From the NCBI GenBank assembly GCA_009823505.1, contig VZQC01006319.1, positions 934,128-998,127 on the forward strand: 64,000 bases of DNA, read 5' to 3'. Source of the DNA: Rhizomys pruinosus. Lineage: Eukaryota; Chordata; Mammalia; Rodentia; Spalacidae. Under the pieces are notes generated by a model that saw nothing but the letters and a program-made list of their open reading frames with translations, ran no database searches and was not told where the DNA came from. The translations under genes were made by a program, and so were the position numbers. Positions 43,521-55,086 of this stretch are shown here, piece by piece. How positions within the stretch are numbered: the stretch's first letter is position 1; each line of letters begins with the position of its first letter.

Positions 43521-44324
43521 CTTTCCCCTTGGGTGAGCTGCTTTTAAATGTTCTATGAGTGTCTTACTGTGTGAGCAGCACACACATTCAGCTGTGAACA
43601 TTTTCACCCAGCCACAGAAACTTCTAGAGACTTTTCTCAGGGAAGGGGAGAGGCTTGCAGTTCTGCCTGGCACCACAGGAGGTGCTGGGGAGCAGAACTT
43701 GTCTTCAGTGTTCCTGAAGACTAAGGAAAGATTTCTTCTGCATGGAGAAGGGAAATTTGTTTTTTTCAGGAAATTTTTTCTGTGTGGATGGAGACCCAGG
43801 GTTTTTCCTCACTGTAAGGAATGGCAGCCCAATACAAAAGGATACATGTAAACACAATCTTTGTGCACACACACACACACACACACACTTCATACAGACA
43901 GATCTATGTATATTTTTCTCTGTGATACAAATTTCTTAAGGTGGCCAGTGTATCTGCCCGTGTCCATGCAAACATATGTGCACACACACGTACACACATG
44001 CACTTGTATGCGTGCACACAGAGTTCTCTGAATGTCAAGAGATGAAAGGGTTGTTTATGTCTCAGGGGATAAAAACCTAATGAAGAACAGCCATTTCTGT
44101 CTGGTTTCAACAACCAGTAGAGATGAGGACCAGAGAGATATAGGCAAGGAGACAGAAAGAGATAGACGAGACAGAGACAGACAGATGGAGCTGAAGACAG
44201 ACATTGAACGAGAAACATGAGAGACAGAGTGAAATACAGAGATGGAGAAGCAGGGACAGAGAGACAGTCAGAGGAGAGAGAGACAGAGAGACAGATAGAG
44301 ACAGAGAGAGACATAAAGAGGAAG

Positions 44325-44632
44325 GTCCACAGTTCAAGGTGCAGTCCATCATGGTGGGAGTCAAGGCAGCAGATCTTGAAGCACCAGGTCCCAGCTCATC
44401 CACAACCAGGAAGCAGAAAGCAATGATGCATCCTGCGCTCAGCTCCCTTCTCCACTTACACAGACCAGGATCCCCATCAGGGAATGGTACCATCCTTAGT
44501 GGGTGGGACTTCTTACATCAATTAACATAATCAAATTACCCCCCCCCAGATATGCCCAGAGCCCAGATGCCCAGGTGAATCTAGATTCTGTTAACAATTA
44601 ACACTAGTGGTTAATTAATGAGAATCACCACA
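44325..44632 (-). mobile_element. ERVL-class (MT2-like) LTR fragment
   Basis: On the minus strand it begins TGTGGTGATTCTCATTAATT, has CCCACCCACTAAGGATGGTA, ACCATTCCCTGATGGGGATC and ends ACCATGATGGACTGCACCTT, GAACTGTGGACC. The 3' end is lost against the GAGACA repeat. Confidence 0.7.
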
Positions 44633-46084
44633 TTGTCTCCCTCTGTGTCAGGTGTATGGGTATGTTCATTACCATCCCTTCAACAATGGAATGAAGACAG
44701 ACACATGTTAGGTAGCTTCTGGGCAGTTTCTTCACATATAAAAGTAGTATTATAGTGAAAAGGAGACCTGTAGAGACAATGGCGTACTGTGTGAAGGAGG
44801 CGAGAGAAGCCCCAACTGTGAGTGTGAGGGCGGCAGAGGAGAAAAAGTACAAGTTTGGAGTTATCTCTCAGAGCTGCTTCCCAACTCCAGGCTGCCTGTT
44901 GACTGTGACTCACCAACCCCTGATGTTTGAGTCACTTAGAGCTGGTTATTTCGTGGGCTTTTTAATGAATGCGTCAATCATGTATTAAAGTGACCTTCTC
45001 TAGAGATTGTGGGTGGGCGGAGGTTTTGAACCAAGAAGCAAACTGATGATGGAATTAGCACCCCGGTACAGCTTCTGACATACTTCAAGTCTAGCCTCTT
45101 GTTCCTCAGAATCTAAGTGCTAGGAAGAACTTCAGAAGAGCCCCCACTCCTGACAGGGGGGCCACAGTGGTGGGCGTTCACTCTATGCTCTCTGATCGTT
45201 CTCATCATGCTTGTTCAGTGGCTGAGGTGATTTTTTTCCCCCAGCAATTGATTCTGTTGAGCCGCGTGCCCTGGTGTGTGACTCATTTCAAAGCAGTGGG
45301 CACAGGGCTCCAAGGAGCTCAGGAAGCTGCCCATCGGCATACACAAGTTACTGAAAGCGTCACCCATCAGGATCAAGTCTGTCTCACTTCAGAGCCCAAG
45401 TTTCAGTGCAGATTCTTGTGGGTGCTCTTAGAAACATCACAGGTCTTTTTCTTCTACCAGTGATGGAACCGGAAGTGCTTAGCAGCCACTGGTAGATGCA
45501 AGATGTGCTGTGGTTGGTGCAATGGGGGACAAGTGGGTCTTGAGAAGTGGGAGCTGGTGTCAGAATGGGTTGGGAATAAGGCATTATCCCAGAGTCCCTG
45601 TGGCTGTGTTGGTATGGTGTCAGGCCCCCCCCCCACAGGACTTCACACACATAAACATCACCAAATTCACCCATGGACAGTCCTGGAGGGATGAGAGCCT
45701 TCAAGTCCCACGGGGTCTTCTAGAAAGTGTAATTAACTTTACCCCCAGCACTGCACACTTGTCGCTACCTACAGGGCCACATGATAAGATCCAGGTGCAT
45801 GCCCTTGATTCTGGGCCCCCTTTCTTCAGAAGGTCTTGGATTCTCCCTTTCTCCTTCTTCCTTCCATCCATCTTCTGCCTGCATTCTTCACAGCAGGAAA
45901 AGGATCTATTCCTTCCTCCCTTGCAGTCAGAATTCTTGTGGGTCTAGGGACGGCGAAGGCTGCTGCTCTCCAGGAGACTCTGTCCTGGACATCTTCCCTG
46001 GTCTTTGGCTGAGTGTGTGGTTTGTGAGTTTCTTAGCAGTGTATCAGTAGTTGTTATGCTCTAAGAAAGTTAACATAGGCACAC
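44633..46084. other. SINE-free single-copy interval, no gene seen
   Basis: No recognised repeat. Overlapping frames of 60-145 codons at 45.4-46.0 kb on both strands have no recognisable domain. A C9 run lies at about 45627. Confidence 0.45.
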
Positions 46085-46680
46085 AGAGGGGTAGGTAGAT
46101 GTATGTGTGGATGGGTGAATAGATACATAGAGGGATGAATGGGTAGATGGGTAGATAGGTGGATGGGTAAATGAGTTAATGATGGATGATGATGGGTGGG
46201 TGGATATGGATAAAAAGATCAGTTGATTGATAGATGAAAGGATGAGTAGATGGGTTTGTGGATATATTGGCTATAAGCACAGATGGATGGATAAAAGAAT
46301 GGATGGATTATGGATGGGTAGATGGACGGTGTGTGTATGCATGTATATATAGATAGATGGATAATGGATAACTAGGTAGTTAGATGGAAGAATGGATGAT
46401 GGATGGATAGATGGATGGTGTATGGATGGATGGGTGGATAATGGATGGATAGGTAAGTAGATGGATGGATGAATGGAAGGACAGATGATAGGTGGATAAA
46501 TGGATGGTGTATGCATTATGGATGGATGAGTGGATGGATGGATGGATGGATGGATGGATGGGTGGGTGGATGGATAAATGGATGGATGATGGATGGGTAG
46601 ATGGATGAATGGAAGGATGGATGAATGGGTGGGTGGATCGACAGGTGGCTGGATAGAGTGATGAATGGATGGATGAATGA
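46085..46680. repeat. (GGAT)n-family array, about 600 bp
   Basis: GGATGGATGGAT with GGTAGATGG, GGATAATGGAT and GGGTGGAT variants. The purest part is 46525-46570. The Pro/Ser/His/Ile frame on the minus strand follows the tetranucleotide period and is not a gene. Confidence 0.97.
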
Positions 46681-46690
46681 ATAATTCTGA

Positions 46691-47414
46691 CATACAAAGA
46701 AAAGTCACTACACTTTGGGTTGATCTAACAAGTCACAGGATGAAGCAGGGACAGTGAGAGCTCGAGCAGCCAGCCTTTCCGGGCTGCGCACAGGAGAAGC
46801 CACACCTCCTGTTCCCCCAGGGAAGGGTGTGGGCCTTTGGTTTACAGTTTTGTCCCTGGCGACCCTGCATCAGAAAATGCCCACTGATGCCTCAAGGCGG
46901 GTTGGAGCAGCCCCCAACCTGAGCCGCTTCCCCAAGGGACCTAACTCCCCAGCCCCTCTGACCGCCCTCTGAGGGAAGATGGACTGCTAAACTGCCGGCG
47001 GGACTTCAGGGAGCCTCAGTAAGGCAGATACACATTAGCAGGCTTCATCACGTTGTCAAGAACTTAAAACTGCAGTCATTTGCATGACTTCATTTTAATT
47101 GCTGTAATAAATAATTTTTGGTTAATTAGGATGCACAAACTTATATATCATTTATTAACAAAAATAATTTTCAGAAAAAAACCTTTTTTTTTTGATGTGC
47201 TTTGCCATTGGGCATTCTCAGCAGTCTTCAGAAACCCTGATAAGTAAACAGACACGTGGGCAACAGTGGGGGGGCTGCACTCACTCAAGTGTGTAATGTT
47301 TGTTTTCAGGCCTACTATGTGTGCTGTCAGGAGATCTGCAAACAAAAAATCAAGGAAGCAGTCAGTGCCAAAACATTGTGTGCATCATCACAAAGGCCTC
47401 TGTGGCTGCAGTCA
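46691..47414. other. Single-copy interval with an AT-rich octamer-containing block
   Basis: Bases 47035-47180 hold CAGTCATTTGCATGACTTCA with a perfect octamer at 47078-47085, then TTTTAATTGCTGTAATAAAT and TTGGTTAATTAGGATGCAC. Complex, SINE-free and AT-rich; the strongest enhancer-like block by composition. Confidence 0.45.
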
Positions 47415-47520
47415 TCTCCTCAGTCTACCACTGTGTCTTTGGATGAGTTGCTCAACCTCTCTGTGCCTCACTTGCCCATCTGCAGAACGTGTCAGAGAGC
47501 GTTACCAGGATTTGCACAGA
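47415..47520 (+). mobile_element. MIR SINE relic
   Basis: TTGGATGAGTTGCTCAACCT, CTCTGTGCCTCACTTGCCCA and TCTGCAGAACGTG match the MIR core (gggcaagtcacttaacctctctg ... cctcatctgtaaaatg). Confidence 0.7.
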
Positions 47521-48098
47521 ACCATTAGGAGAGATGGCTCAGCATGTTTCCTTTTCTTCTGGTAGCAATATTGTGCTGTTCTTTGGGGGGGGCATTAATT
47601 CCTTTCCTTGGTCCGTGAACTTTGAGTAGGTCAGGGGAGAGAGGCTTGTACTCCATCTTCAGATCAGTCTGCATGGTGTCTAGACCACATGGTGTGTTGA
47701 GGGATGGGCATGTTCCCAGCTAACCCAATCAGAGCTTATCTGAGTCATTTTAGACAATATAAGGGAAGGGGGTGCTCTGAGGGTTTTCCCTGTGAGTCTG
47801 GGGCTATCAGGAGTCACAGGAGCAGAGTCTGCACCTCGGTCCACAGATGATCATGCCTGGTCTCTTTTCAGAGTCCTGGGATGACACAGGAGCAGCTAGG
47901 CCCAGCCATGCCTGAAGGAGGCCCTACCCCTTGGACTTTCAGAAATGTGATTCAATGACACCCAGTGCAGGCTTATGTCAGCCTGGATTATTCTTTTCAT
48001 GGACCTCAGGAAGACTTCACCTTCTACCCTTGAAATCATGTCAGATTTGGTGGGAGACTTAATGACCAATTAGCATTTTAAAAACAAAAAGAAACTGC
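47521..48098. other. Single-copy interval, nothing recognised
   Basis: No repeat or gene-like feature seen. Confidence 0.5.
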
Positions 48099-48260
48099 AG
48101 GGAGCTAGAGAGATGGCCCAGCCTTAAGAGGACTTTACAGTTGTTAGAGGACCTGAGTTCGGTGGTTCCTAATACCTAAACTAGGCATTTCATAACTGTA
48201 ACTCCAACTCCAGGGAATCTAACACCCCCTTCTGGACTCTGCAGGCACCTGCACTCAAAT

Positions 48261-48305
<45 letters not shown>

Positions 48306-48346
48306 ACAAAATTTAGAAGAAACAAATCCTAAAAAAAGAAAGGAGC
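48099..48346 (+). mobile_element. B2 SINE with (CA)n
   Basis: Head AGGGAGCTAGAGAGATGGCC, worn B box (CTGAGTTCGGTGGTTCC), CTCCAACTCCAGGGAATCTA, then (CA)21 at 48262-48304 and an A-rich tail. Confidence 0.9.
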
Positions 48347-51300
48347 TGTCCCAGCCTGTCTGTTCTGATTATCCCTACAAGGGCAAGGGGTGGCCCCATA
48401 AGGCAGGATGCTCTTGTGGACCATTTAAAGGTTGAGGTAGATATGAATTAATGGCACTTCATCCTGCAGTAAAGATCAGACGTGGAACTGTAAACCTGAG
48501 TTGAACAAGTTCTAAGTGCTTCTGCACAAGGAAGGAGACATTTGAGTATGTGAGAGACACGTGAAGCATGGCTGACTTTCCTGCAGCCAATGAGCATTGG
48601 CCACACTGGATACATCGCACAACCTCCTTCTATGCACATCCTCAGACCAGGGTTTGCAAGAACAATCCCACAGGAGGTGCAGTTTCTGCTCTTATTTTAT
48701 AGATTTAGAAACTGAGACTCAAGATCCTCCGCCAGGATCCATTCGCTTGCATAGAACAGAAACTCAACCCTCTGGGCTCACAGAACTGGGAAGTTCTGCA
48801 GAAGGAACCAGGCTCCACCCACATCAGGGTCTGCTGAGCACTGTCAGCACCAAGTCTTTATTGACCTCTGAGATCTGCGGTCCTCTCCCAGGCCTTGTGC
48901 TTAGGCCAGCTTTGCTCGGGAGGCCACCAAGGCTCCTGGCTTGTGCCCCTCTGTTTGTGGCTGAAGGGAGAGGGAGCTGTCTCTAGAAGAGTCTGTTAAG
49001 ACCTCAGGGCTTGGCCTTCTGCAGCTGCACAGGCCCAGAGTCCACTTCACAGTAACTCTGCTCTGCCTAGACTGGGTAGGCCCTGCGTCCGTTCTGGGTC
49101 TAAGATGGATGTTGATTGACCCCAAAGCCCTCAAACACAAATCAGGAGCTGACCTTGCACCAGAAAAGCCAGTTGACCAGCTTAGGAGCTCTCCTTGCAG
49201 GGCCACCCAGCAATTCTGATGACTCTCAGCAGGGAGGTGATATACCAGCATCCACCTAGCACACGGCACTGCAGAGAGTTCACCGGAATAGAGTTTACTT
49301 CTCCTTGCCCCATGCCCATGGTGCTCCCTGAGAATCAAGCGACAGAAGTGAAGATCCCCAGGGTGCCCCCTCTTTCTGATGACCTGACTTCCAAAACCCA
49401 GCTTTACAAATCTCCTTCCACTGATGCCAGCCCCTGTCCTTCGACAGGAAAAACAGCCCATTTGTTCTGAATGTCCCTTGCGTGTAATGCATGGCCTTCC
49501 TGTGATGGTCAAGGTGCACACTCAGCCTGAATTTGTTCCTTTTTTAATAACTTAGCCAACGAGCTTTATTCTCTGTGAGGACATGTTGCCTCCCCTGTTA
49601 ACCCCAGCGCTTCTTACGACAGAAAGGAAAGGAGGGCCCATGCATTTTCACTGAATCAGCAAGTCCAGGCAATTTATCTTCTCTGAGCCTTCCTTCCCTG
49701 CCTTGACATCAGCAAGGTGGCTGTCTCCTCCAGGTTGGACATGACTGTGGCTGGCTTGCAGCAGAGCACCTGTAATAAGTTACTCTTGGGAGGGCCTTAC
49801 AAGGTCTCTGTCCTCTTCAGGATGACAGAAGTAGACAGCTGACCAGAGTGGCACTCCCTGGTGTAGCTGCCCTAGCCGCTTGTACTCCTGTACCCCAATC
49901 AACTCACCACTCACCAGGCTGGGCTTGGACAGAGTCCTTCCTTGGCCCATCTCTATACAGGGTGAAAAGTCCTTCCATCCCATCCCTGAACATCAATCAA
50001 GGCCACCACCGATTGCTGGTGTGTGGGCATGAAAAGCTCTCTAATTTAGGGGATGGGAGGAAGGTAGGAGACAATATCTTTGAGAACATAAGATATATCT
50101 TGAACATCAACATGTGGGACCACACGAGGCTCTCCAGGGCCAGGGGACACACAGGAATGTCTGAACACAGTCTGACATTAGCTGTTAGGCGACTGGAGGC
50201 CTGTTAATACAACCCCCTACTTTGGCCCTGCATAACTGTATCAGCTAAAACAAGACTTCTGAAGAGACTATGTGGGCAAGAGGCCCCAGAACTGGATACT
50301 GCTGGGGGACATGTCCACTGCGCATGTCTACAGCAAACCAGGCCAACAGCACCCACCATATTCACGGGGGCTTTGAGATCTGTGGGGGGGGGGCAACCTA
50401 TGTGGTAGACACAGCCAGGGAGAGAACCCTGGAGTCTCGACAGGCTGGCAGAGGGGGGCAGCCCTGGGAGTGGGAGGACACACAACACAAAGCTGGCCAT
50501 GGGTACTTGACCTGGGTGAGGATGACCCCCATTTCCAGCCTGGGAAAACCCCACCCTCTGAGGAGGAATGAGTGAGCCACAGTCTGCATCCATCCTAGCC
50601 AGAACAGATGGATAGCCCACCTTCCTAAAGCCTGGAAAACTTGTGCAGAGACAGACAGACACCTACAGGCCATGGCCCAACGTATTGTCCTAGGGTCAGC
50701 TGAGCTGGAAAAACATGGTTGCTGTCTAGTCTCTAATGCCTTGGAAACTCAGGCTCCTGCTTCTTTGTGCAGGCAAGCTCATCACCTTTCAGCTGCACCC
50801 CCTCTGGTGCGTGGGCTCTGCTTCTTTCCGGAAGGGACCTCTTCTGAGAGAGCATGCCCCCACCAGTCTCCCAGTGCCAGAATCCTCAATGCTGGAGGCG
50901 AGCTACTCAATAGAACATTTTGCAATTAATTTGGTTTCCAAAACCCAGATCAATAAATCACAAAGTCTTCCAGGAACAATCTGTTTCTTGCTCCTAAGGA
51001 ACCACAGGATGATGCTAGGTTTGCAAGAAGAAGCAAGCTGGGGTCACAGGCACTTGTGTGGTGCCACCACCCAGATCACTGCTACGCTCTGCTGCAACCA
51101 CACATAGTAGTTTGATATAGGTTACATATGTACTATTTTCTTCTACCACAAGGAAGGCTGCAAACCCAATTCGGTAATTATGGGCTGTGTCTGAGCCCAG
51201 CAGGCACTTGCTGAGAAGGGGCAGGGTGGGTGGTTCTGTCAGTAGACAGCTAATCGACCCTTTTATTGAACTTGATTATTAGCAGACTCATCTCAGGGGA

Positions 51301-51524
51301 GGTGATAGGGCTGTCAGACCTAGGGGTGGAACAAGGATGAGATCCTGGTCACCTTGTGTAGGACAGAAGAGTGCTAGGAACTGAGGTCCCTTCCCTGCCC
51401 AATAGGAGCTGGCGGGCCCTGTCTGAACCTTGTTTTCTTTAGGAACTGTGGACAAAGGAGCACAGCACCTCAGGAGAACCTCTCCTCACAGCTGCCTCCC
51501 GAGTGCTAAGAGACATTTTCTCTC
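48347..51524. other. Long SINE-free single-copy interval
   Basis: About 3.2 kb with no rodent SINE. A worn MIR in reverse may lie at 48680-48780 (TTATTTTATAGATTTAGAAA, CTGAGACTCAAGATCC). Enhancer-like composition at 51110-51290 (CCCAATTCGGTAATTATGGG, TTTTATTGAACTTGATTATT). A minus-strand frame of 206 codons (48901-49521) has no recognisable domain and is overlapped by plus-strand frames. Confidence 0.45.
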
Positions 51525-51755
51525 TAGGGCTAAATGGTCCTTGTTCTGTTCTGGCTCGTGGGCTTGAGATCTACCTTGTGTTCAGGATGTGAGTTTAATC
51601 CTCAGAACCCTTCTTCAAAAAACAAACAAAAGACTAGGGATGGTAGTATGCTTGTAAGGCCAAAGCAGGGGAGACAGAGGCAGAAAGATCTCTGGGGCTC
51701 ACTGGCCAGCCGGCCTCACTGAACTGGGGAGCCCCAAGCCAATGAGAGATCATCC
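51525..51755 (+). mobile_element. B3-like SINE, diverged
   Basis: Head-like TGTGAGTTTAATCCTCAGAA, then ACTAGGGATGGTAGTATGCT, AGGCAGAAAGATCTCTGGGG and CTCACTGGCCAGCCGGCCTC, the B3 middle part. Confidence 0.65.
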
Positions 51756-54569
51756 ATGTCTTCTGGCTACATGTGTGGAACAAAAATCTGGGCATTGACC
51801 AAGAGGCTTGAGCTAGCCCAGTCCCTGGAACTTCGAACGTCCCAACAGAGCACTTTGAAGATGGATGGACTCTGGGTTCTCCCCATAATAGTGGAAGTTA
51901 CAGATATGTCCTGGGGGTATATTTTTAGGCTCTCTCAGAGGGTGCTCAAGTGCCTTGCACTCTAATCAATATACCCAGTGGTCCACTTGCAAGCATAATG
52001 GCTCCATTAGGCTAGAGGAAGACCTATAGAATCACTCACAGAAGACATGGGGACTGACACCCCAGTTACCAGAAACGTACTGGTGAAACGACATTGAAGC
52101 AAGTGCCAAGTTAGTTCCCAGCCACCATCCCCTGCTACCATTTTCATTTAGAGCCTGTTGATGACGAGTGTCTGTGCTTATATGGCCAGATAGTCCGTCA
52201 GCTGCTTGATAACTGTCCCCACAGTAGATTTCAAGCTTGCCAAGGACAGGAGTCGTATCTACCTCCTGCCATACACAGACTCCACAGCCAGAATAAGGCC
52301 TGGGGTCTGAAGGGGACTACATAGAAGTTGCAGAAGAGCCTAAAGGAAAGAGGTATATGTGAGACCCATAGGCAGAAGTTAGTTGTCTGAGCCTTGCAAG
52401 GCAGGGGTGCAGTTCTAGAACATTACCCTGAATCATGAAAGCCATATCAGATCATTCAAATTCCTTCCAAATGCTAATACTCTCAAACTCTGCCAAATAA
52501 GGGTTCAGCTCTGTGCATCAGTAACGGATGTCACTAATTGGACCTTGAGTTGTTCCGAACACTAAATGGTACCATGATGAAGACGAGAAGCCATGCTGAG
52601 CATCATCAGTGCTGCCTGTCTAGAGGAGCTACTTAGAACAAAGTGCGGGCTCGGAACCGTTGCTGCTTCCCTGCCTGGAACACTTAGTTCCCTGAAAACG
52701 CGTGCATGCGGCATGGCTGTTCAACTTTCTAGACGACTTTGCTGAGTTCCAGTGTTGTTCTACTGTGCTCACTTGAACTATTGATTACAATTGGCATTTC
52801 CCCAGTGTTGCATCTTTTCGCTAATGTTAATTTCAACCATTCATTAAGTCAGCCCGACAAGGCCTCTGTTCCTAACATGCATAATGAGATAAATCTTGAG
52901 ATTAGAACATTCGTGAACTTCAGAGTGAGACAGCATTTCTCCGTGACCGCAGCTGACCCGCCATATGCGGAGCCCCGAGCAGACCCAGGGCATAGACCTG
53001 CTGCAGCTCCTAGCTCATCTCCACGACTAAACTTTCCCCAGGAGGACAAACGAGTCATCTTCCTTTCAAAGGTCTTCGCATTAGAAACATATTCTGCCTT
53101 AGACTGTCGCATTCATTCTCGAATTTAATATCCTGAGACATCAGGAAGTCATCCACAGTATCTAAATTAAATTCTTTCTTCTGAAGCACAGGCCCATTCC
53201 CTTCTCAGAGATAGTAAACTGCCAGCCACGCCGCCTGCGCGATAACCAAAGATTCATAGACTCCTAGGATGACTTGACCCAACCCTCCTCCCAGAAGGAA
53301 GGCACACACGTAGGTGGTCAAATGCTTGAGCAAAATCGCACAGAGAATCATATGCAAGACTAGTCTTAAGGGTCACGGCTCTTGAAAACACTTTTAAGCT
53401 CCCAAACCCACTCTCTGCAAGGAGCCCCAAGGAACTTGACAGGGTCATGTCCAGGACGTGACCAGCCGTGCCACAGGGAAGGAAGGAAATTACGGCCAGC
53501 TGTGGAACTATGAAAAGTTACCTAGGTCCTCTCCTGATAGGAACAGGGAAAAAAAGCCAGTACCCGTGAAAATGGGTCCTTAGCAATGCAAGCGAGGGTG
53601 AGGGACCTCTTAGGTTGGTTGTAGAATCTGACAGCACCCCATGCTCTGTGTTCTGTGCTCCCTCTATTCTGTGGGGAGAAACCTGTAGCCTTTGACCTCT
53701 GCTGAAGAGAGGAGAGAACAGTTCCTAAAAGCTACTGCGACATCTACTGAGATTAAAGTGGTTGCTCCTTGTAGCCTGCCTCACACACGTCCAGAGACAC
53801 AGGAAAACTCTGCAAACTACAGGTGCACGGCCGCAGGATTCTTGCTCCATGAGCTGTGGCTCTAAGTGAAAACCACGAGTGACGCAGGCTCATCTGCACC
53901 AACAGAGCCACCCTAAAGATGGCCTTGACAAGGAGAAAGCCAAAGTCGAGAATAATGACTACTAGACAGAGCGACTTGCACAAAATGCAAATAGTCATCA
54001 TACATAGATGCGCATGGAATACAGACATGCATCATGGAATACACGTATGCATGCGATATTCCTAAGATGAGTAAAGAAACGGTATCTATGATTGCTTCCA
54101 AGGAGATGCCCAAGTCTCACAGCACCTCTAGGCTCCTGTCTGTGCTGGCCCTGCTCCGTGAGGCTGTCTCATCCGAGCCCTGCCTGCACCACTTATTCCT
54201 CCAGCTTTCTTCTCTCAGATCTTCAGGTTGCATCAAGCATGTACCTGCATGCCATGCTCCCCACTACCTGCGAGCACTCATATCCCAAACACTCCTTTCC
54301 TTCTTAGCCTACTCCAGCCCTGTCTTTTCTCTCCAGAAGATCTTCAAGTTCTCTCAGACCAAGATTCAGACCTGCCCCTCCTGGGAGATCTCAGGCAAGT
54401 TCATCTCTAGCTGAGTCAGTCTCACCCTCCATAGACTAGAGATTCTATCTCTTTCTTGAGGAGTGATTCTAATATGTACTAAATAATCAAAACGTGGTTG
54501 GCATTATCACCACGCCATCACCATCTTCACCCTCAGTGTTTGTTTATTGACTGATTGATTGACTGATTG
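51756..54569. other. Long SINE-free single-copy interval with L2 relic and enhancer-like blocks
   Basis: Bases 52200-52320 resemble an L2 3' end (AGATTTCAAGCTTGCCAAGG, ACAGGAGTCGTATCTACC). Bases 52730-53130 are complex, unusually CpG-containing and SINE-free; the 129-codon plus frame there has no domain I recognise. A perfect octamer ATGCAAAT is at 53985-53992. Confidence 0.45.
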
Positions 54570-54724
54570 TCTTTTTTATAGTCTTTTCAAGAGACAGGGT
54601 CCCCTGTAGCCCCAGCTGTCCTGGAACTCGCTATGTAGACCAGGGTAGCCTTGAACTCACAGAGATCCACCTGCCTCTGCCTCCCAAGTGCTGGGATTAA
54701 AGGCATGTGCCACCAGACCCGGCT
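54570..54724 (-). mobile_element. B1 SINE, first of three
   Basis: TCAAGAGACAGGGTCCCCTG ... TAGACCAGGGTAGCCTTGAA ... GGGATTAAAGGCATGTGCC. Confidence 0.96.
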
Positions 54725-54871
54725 ATTGTCTTTTGAGACAGGGACTCCCTGTAGCCCCAGCTGGCCTGGACTTTTCATGTAGCAGGCTGGCCTCCACCTC
54801 ACGGAGATCTGCCTGCCTCTGCCTCTGCCTCTTGAGAGCTTAGATTAAAGGTGTGTGCCACCATGACCAGC
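54725..54871 (-). mobile_element. B1 SINE, second of three
   Basis: TTGTCTTTTGAGACAGGGAC ... AGCAGGCTGGCCTCCACCTC ... TTAGATTAAAGGTGTGTGCC. The most diverged of the three, with an expanded TGCCTC repeat. Confidence 0.93.
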
Positions 54872-54903
54872 TTCTTCTTGTCATCTTATAAAGACTGATT
54901 CTT

Positions 54904-55073
54904 TTTTTTTTTTTTTTTTTTTTTTGGGTTTTTTTTTTTGAGACAGGGTCTCCCTGTAGCCCCAGCTGTCCTGGAACTCGCTCTGTAGACTAGGCTGGCC
55001 TTGAACTCACAAAGATCCGCCTGCCTCTGCCTCCCTAGTGCTAGGATTAAAGGTGTGTGCCACCACGCCCAGC
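54904..55073 (-). mobile_element. B1 SINE, third of three, young
   Basis: A long T-run, TTTTGAGACAGGGTCTCCCT ... TAGACTAGGCTGGCCTTGAA ... AGGATTAAAGGTGTGTGCC. A 13-bp target-site duplication AAGACTGATTCTT lies at 54891-54903 and 55074-55086. Confidence 0.97.
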
Positions 55074-55086
55074 AAGACTGATTCTT

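Larger units (their letters stand above)
40366..44324. repeat. 4-kb belt of CA/TG, GA and GAGACA simple repeats
   Basis: Dinucleotide CA/TG runs lie at 40366-40410, 41019-41057, 41771-41802, 42257-42288, 43267-43308, 43480-43518 and 43865-43888. GA runs follow at 41803-41827 and 43309-43345, and degenerate GAGACA repeats at 41828-41930, 43346-43445 and 44120-44320. Between them, segments share a degenerate TTTTCTGAGG..GAAAA-like motif. Long frames here (up to 230 codons) are low-complexity translations. Confidence 0.85.

Noticed and set aside
46271..46708. 145-codon frame rich in Ile, His, Pro, Ser
   Set aside because: It follows the GGAT tetranucleotide repeat.
48901..49521. 206-codon minus frame in single-copy DNA
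   Set aside because: No recognisable domain, overlapped by plus-strand frames. It remains the least bad candidate, but cannot be supported without conservation.
52739..53128. 129-codon plus frame in a possibly conserved block
   Set aside because: No domain recognised; the block is better explained as non-coding until codon-level conservation is shown.
53195..53350. Old CR1/L3 or MIR3 relic
   Set aside because: Some likeness (TCATAGACTCCTAGGATGAC, CCCAACCCTCC) but too short and worn to assign.
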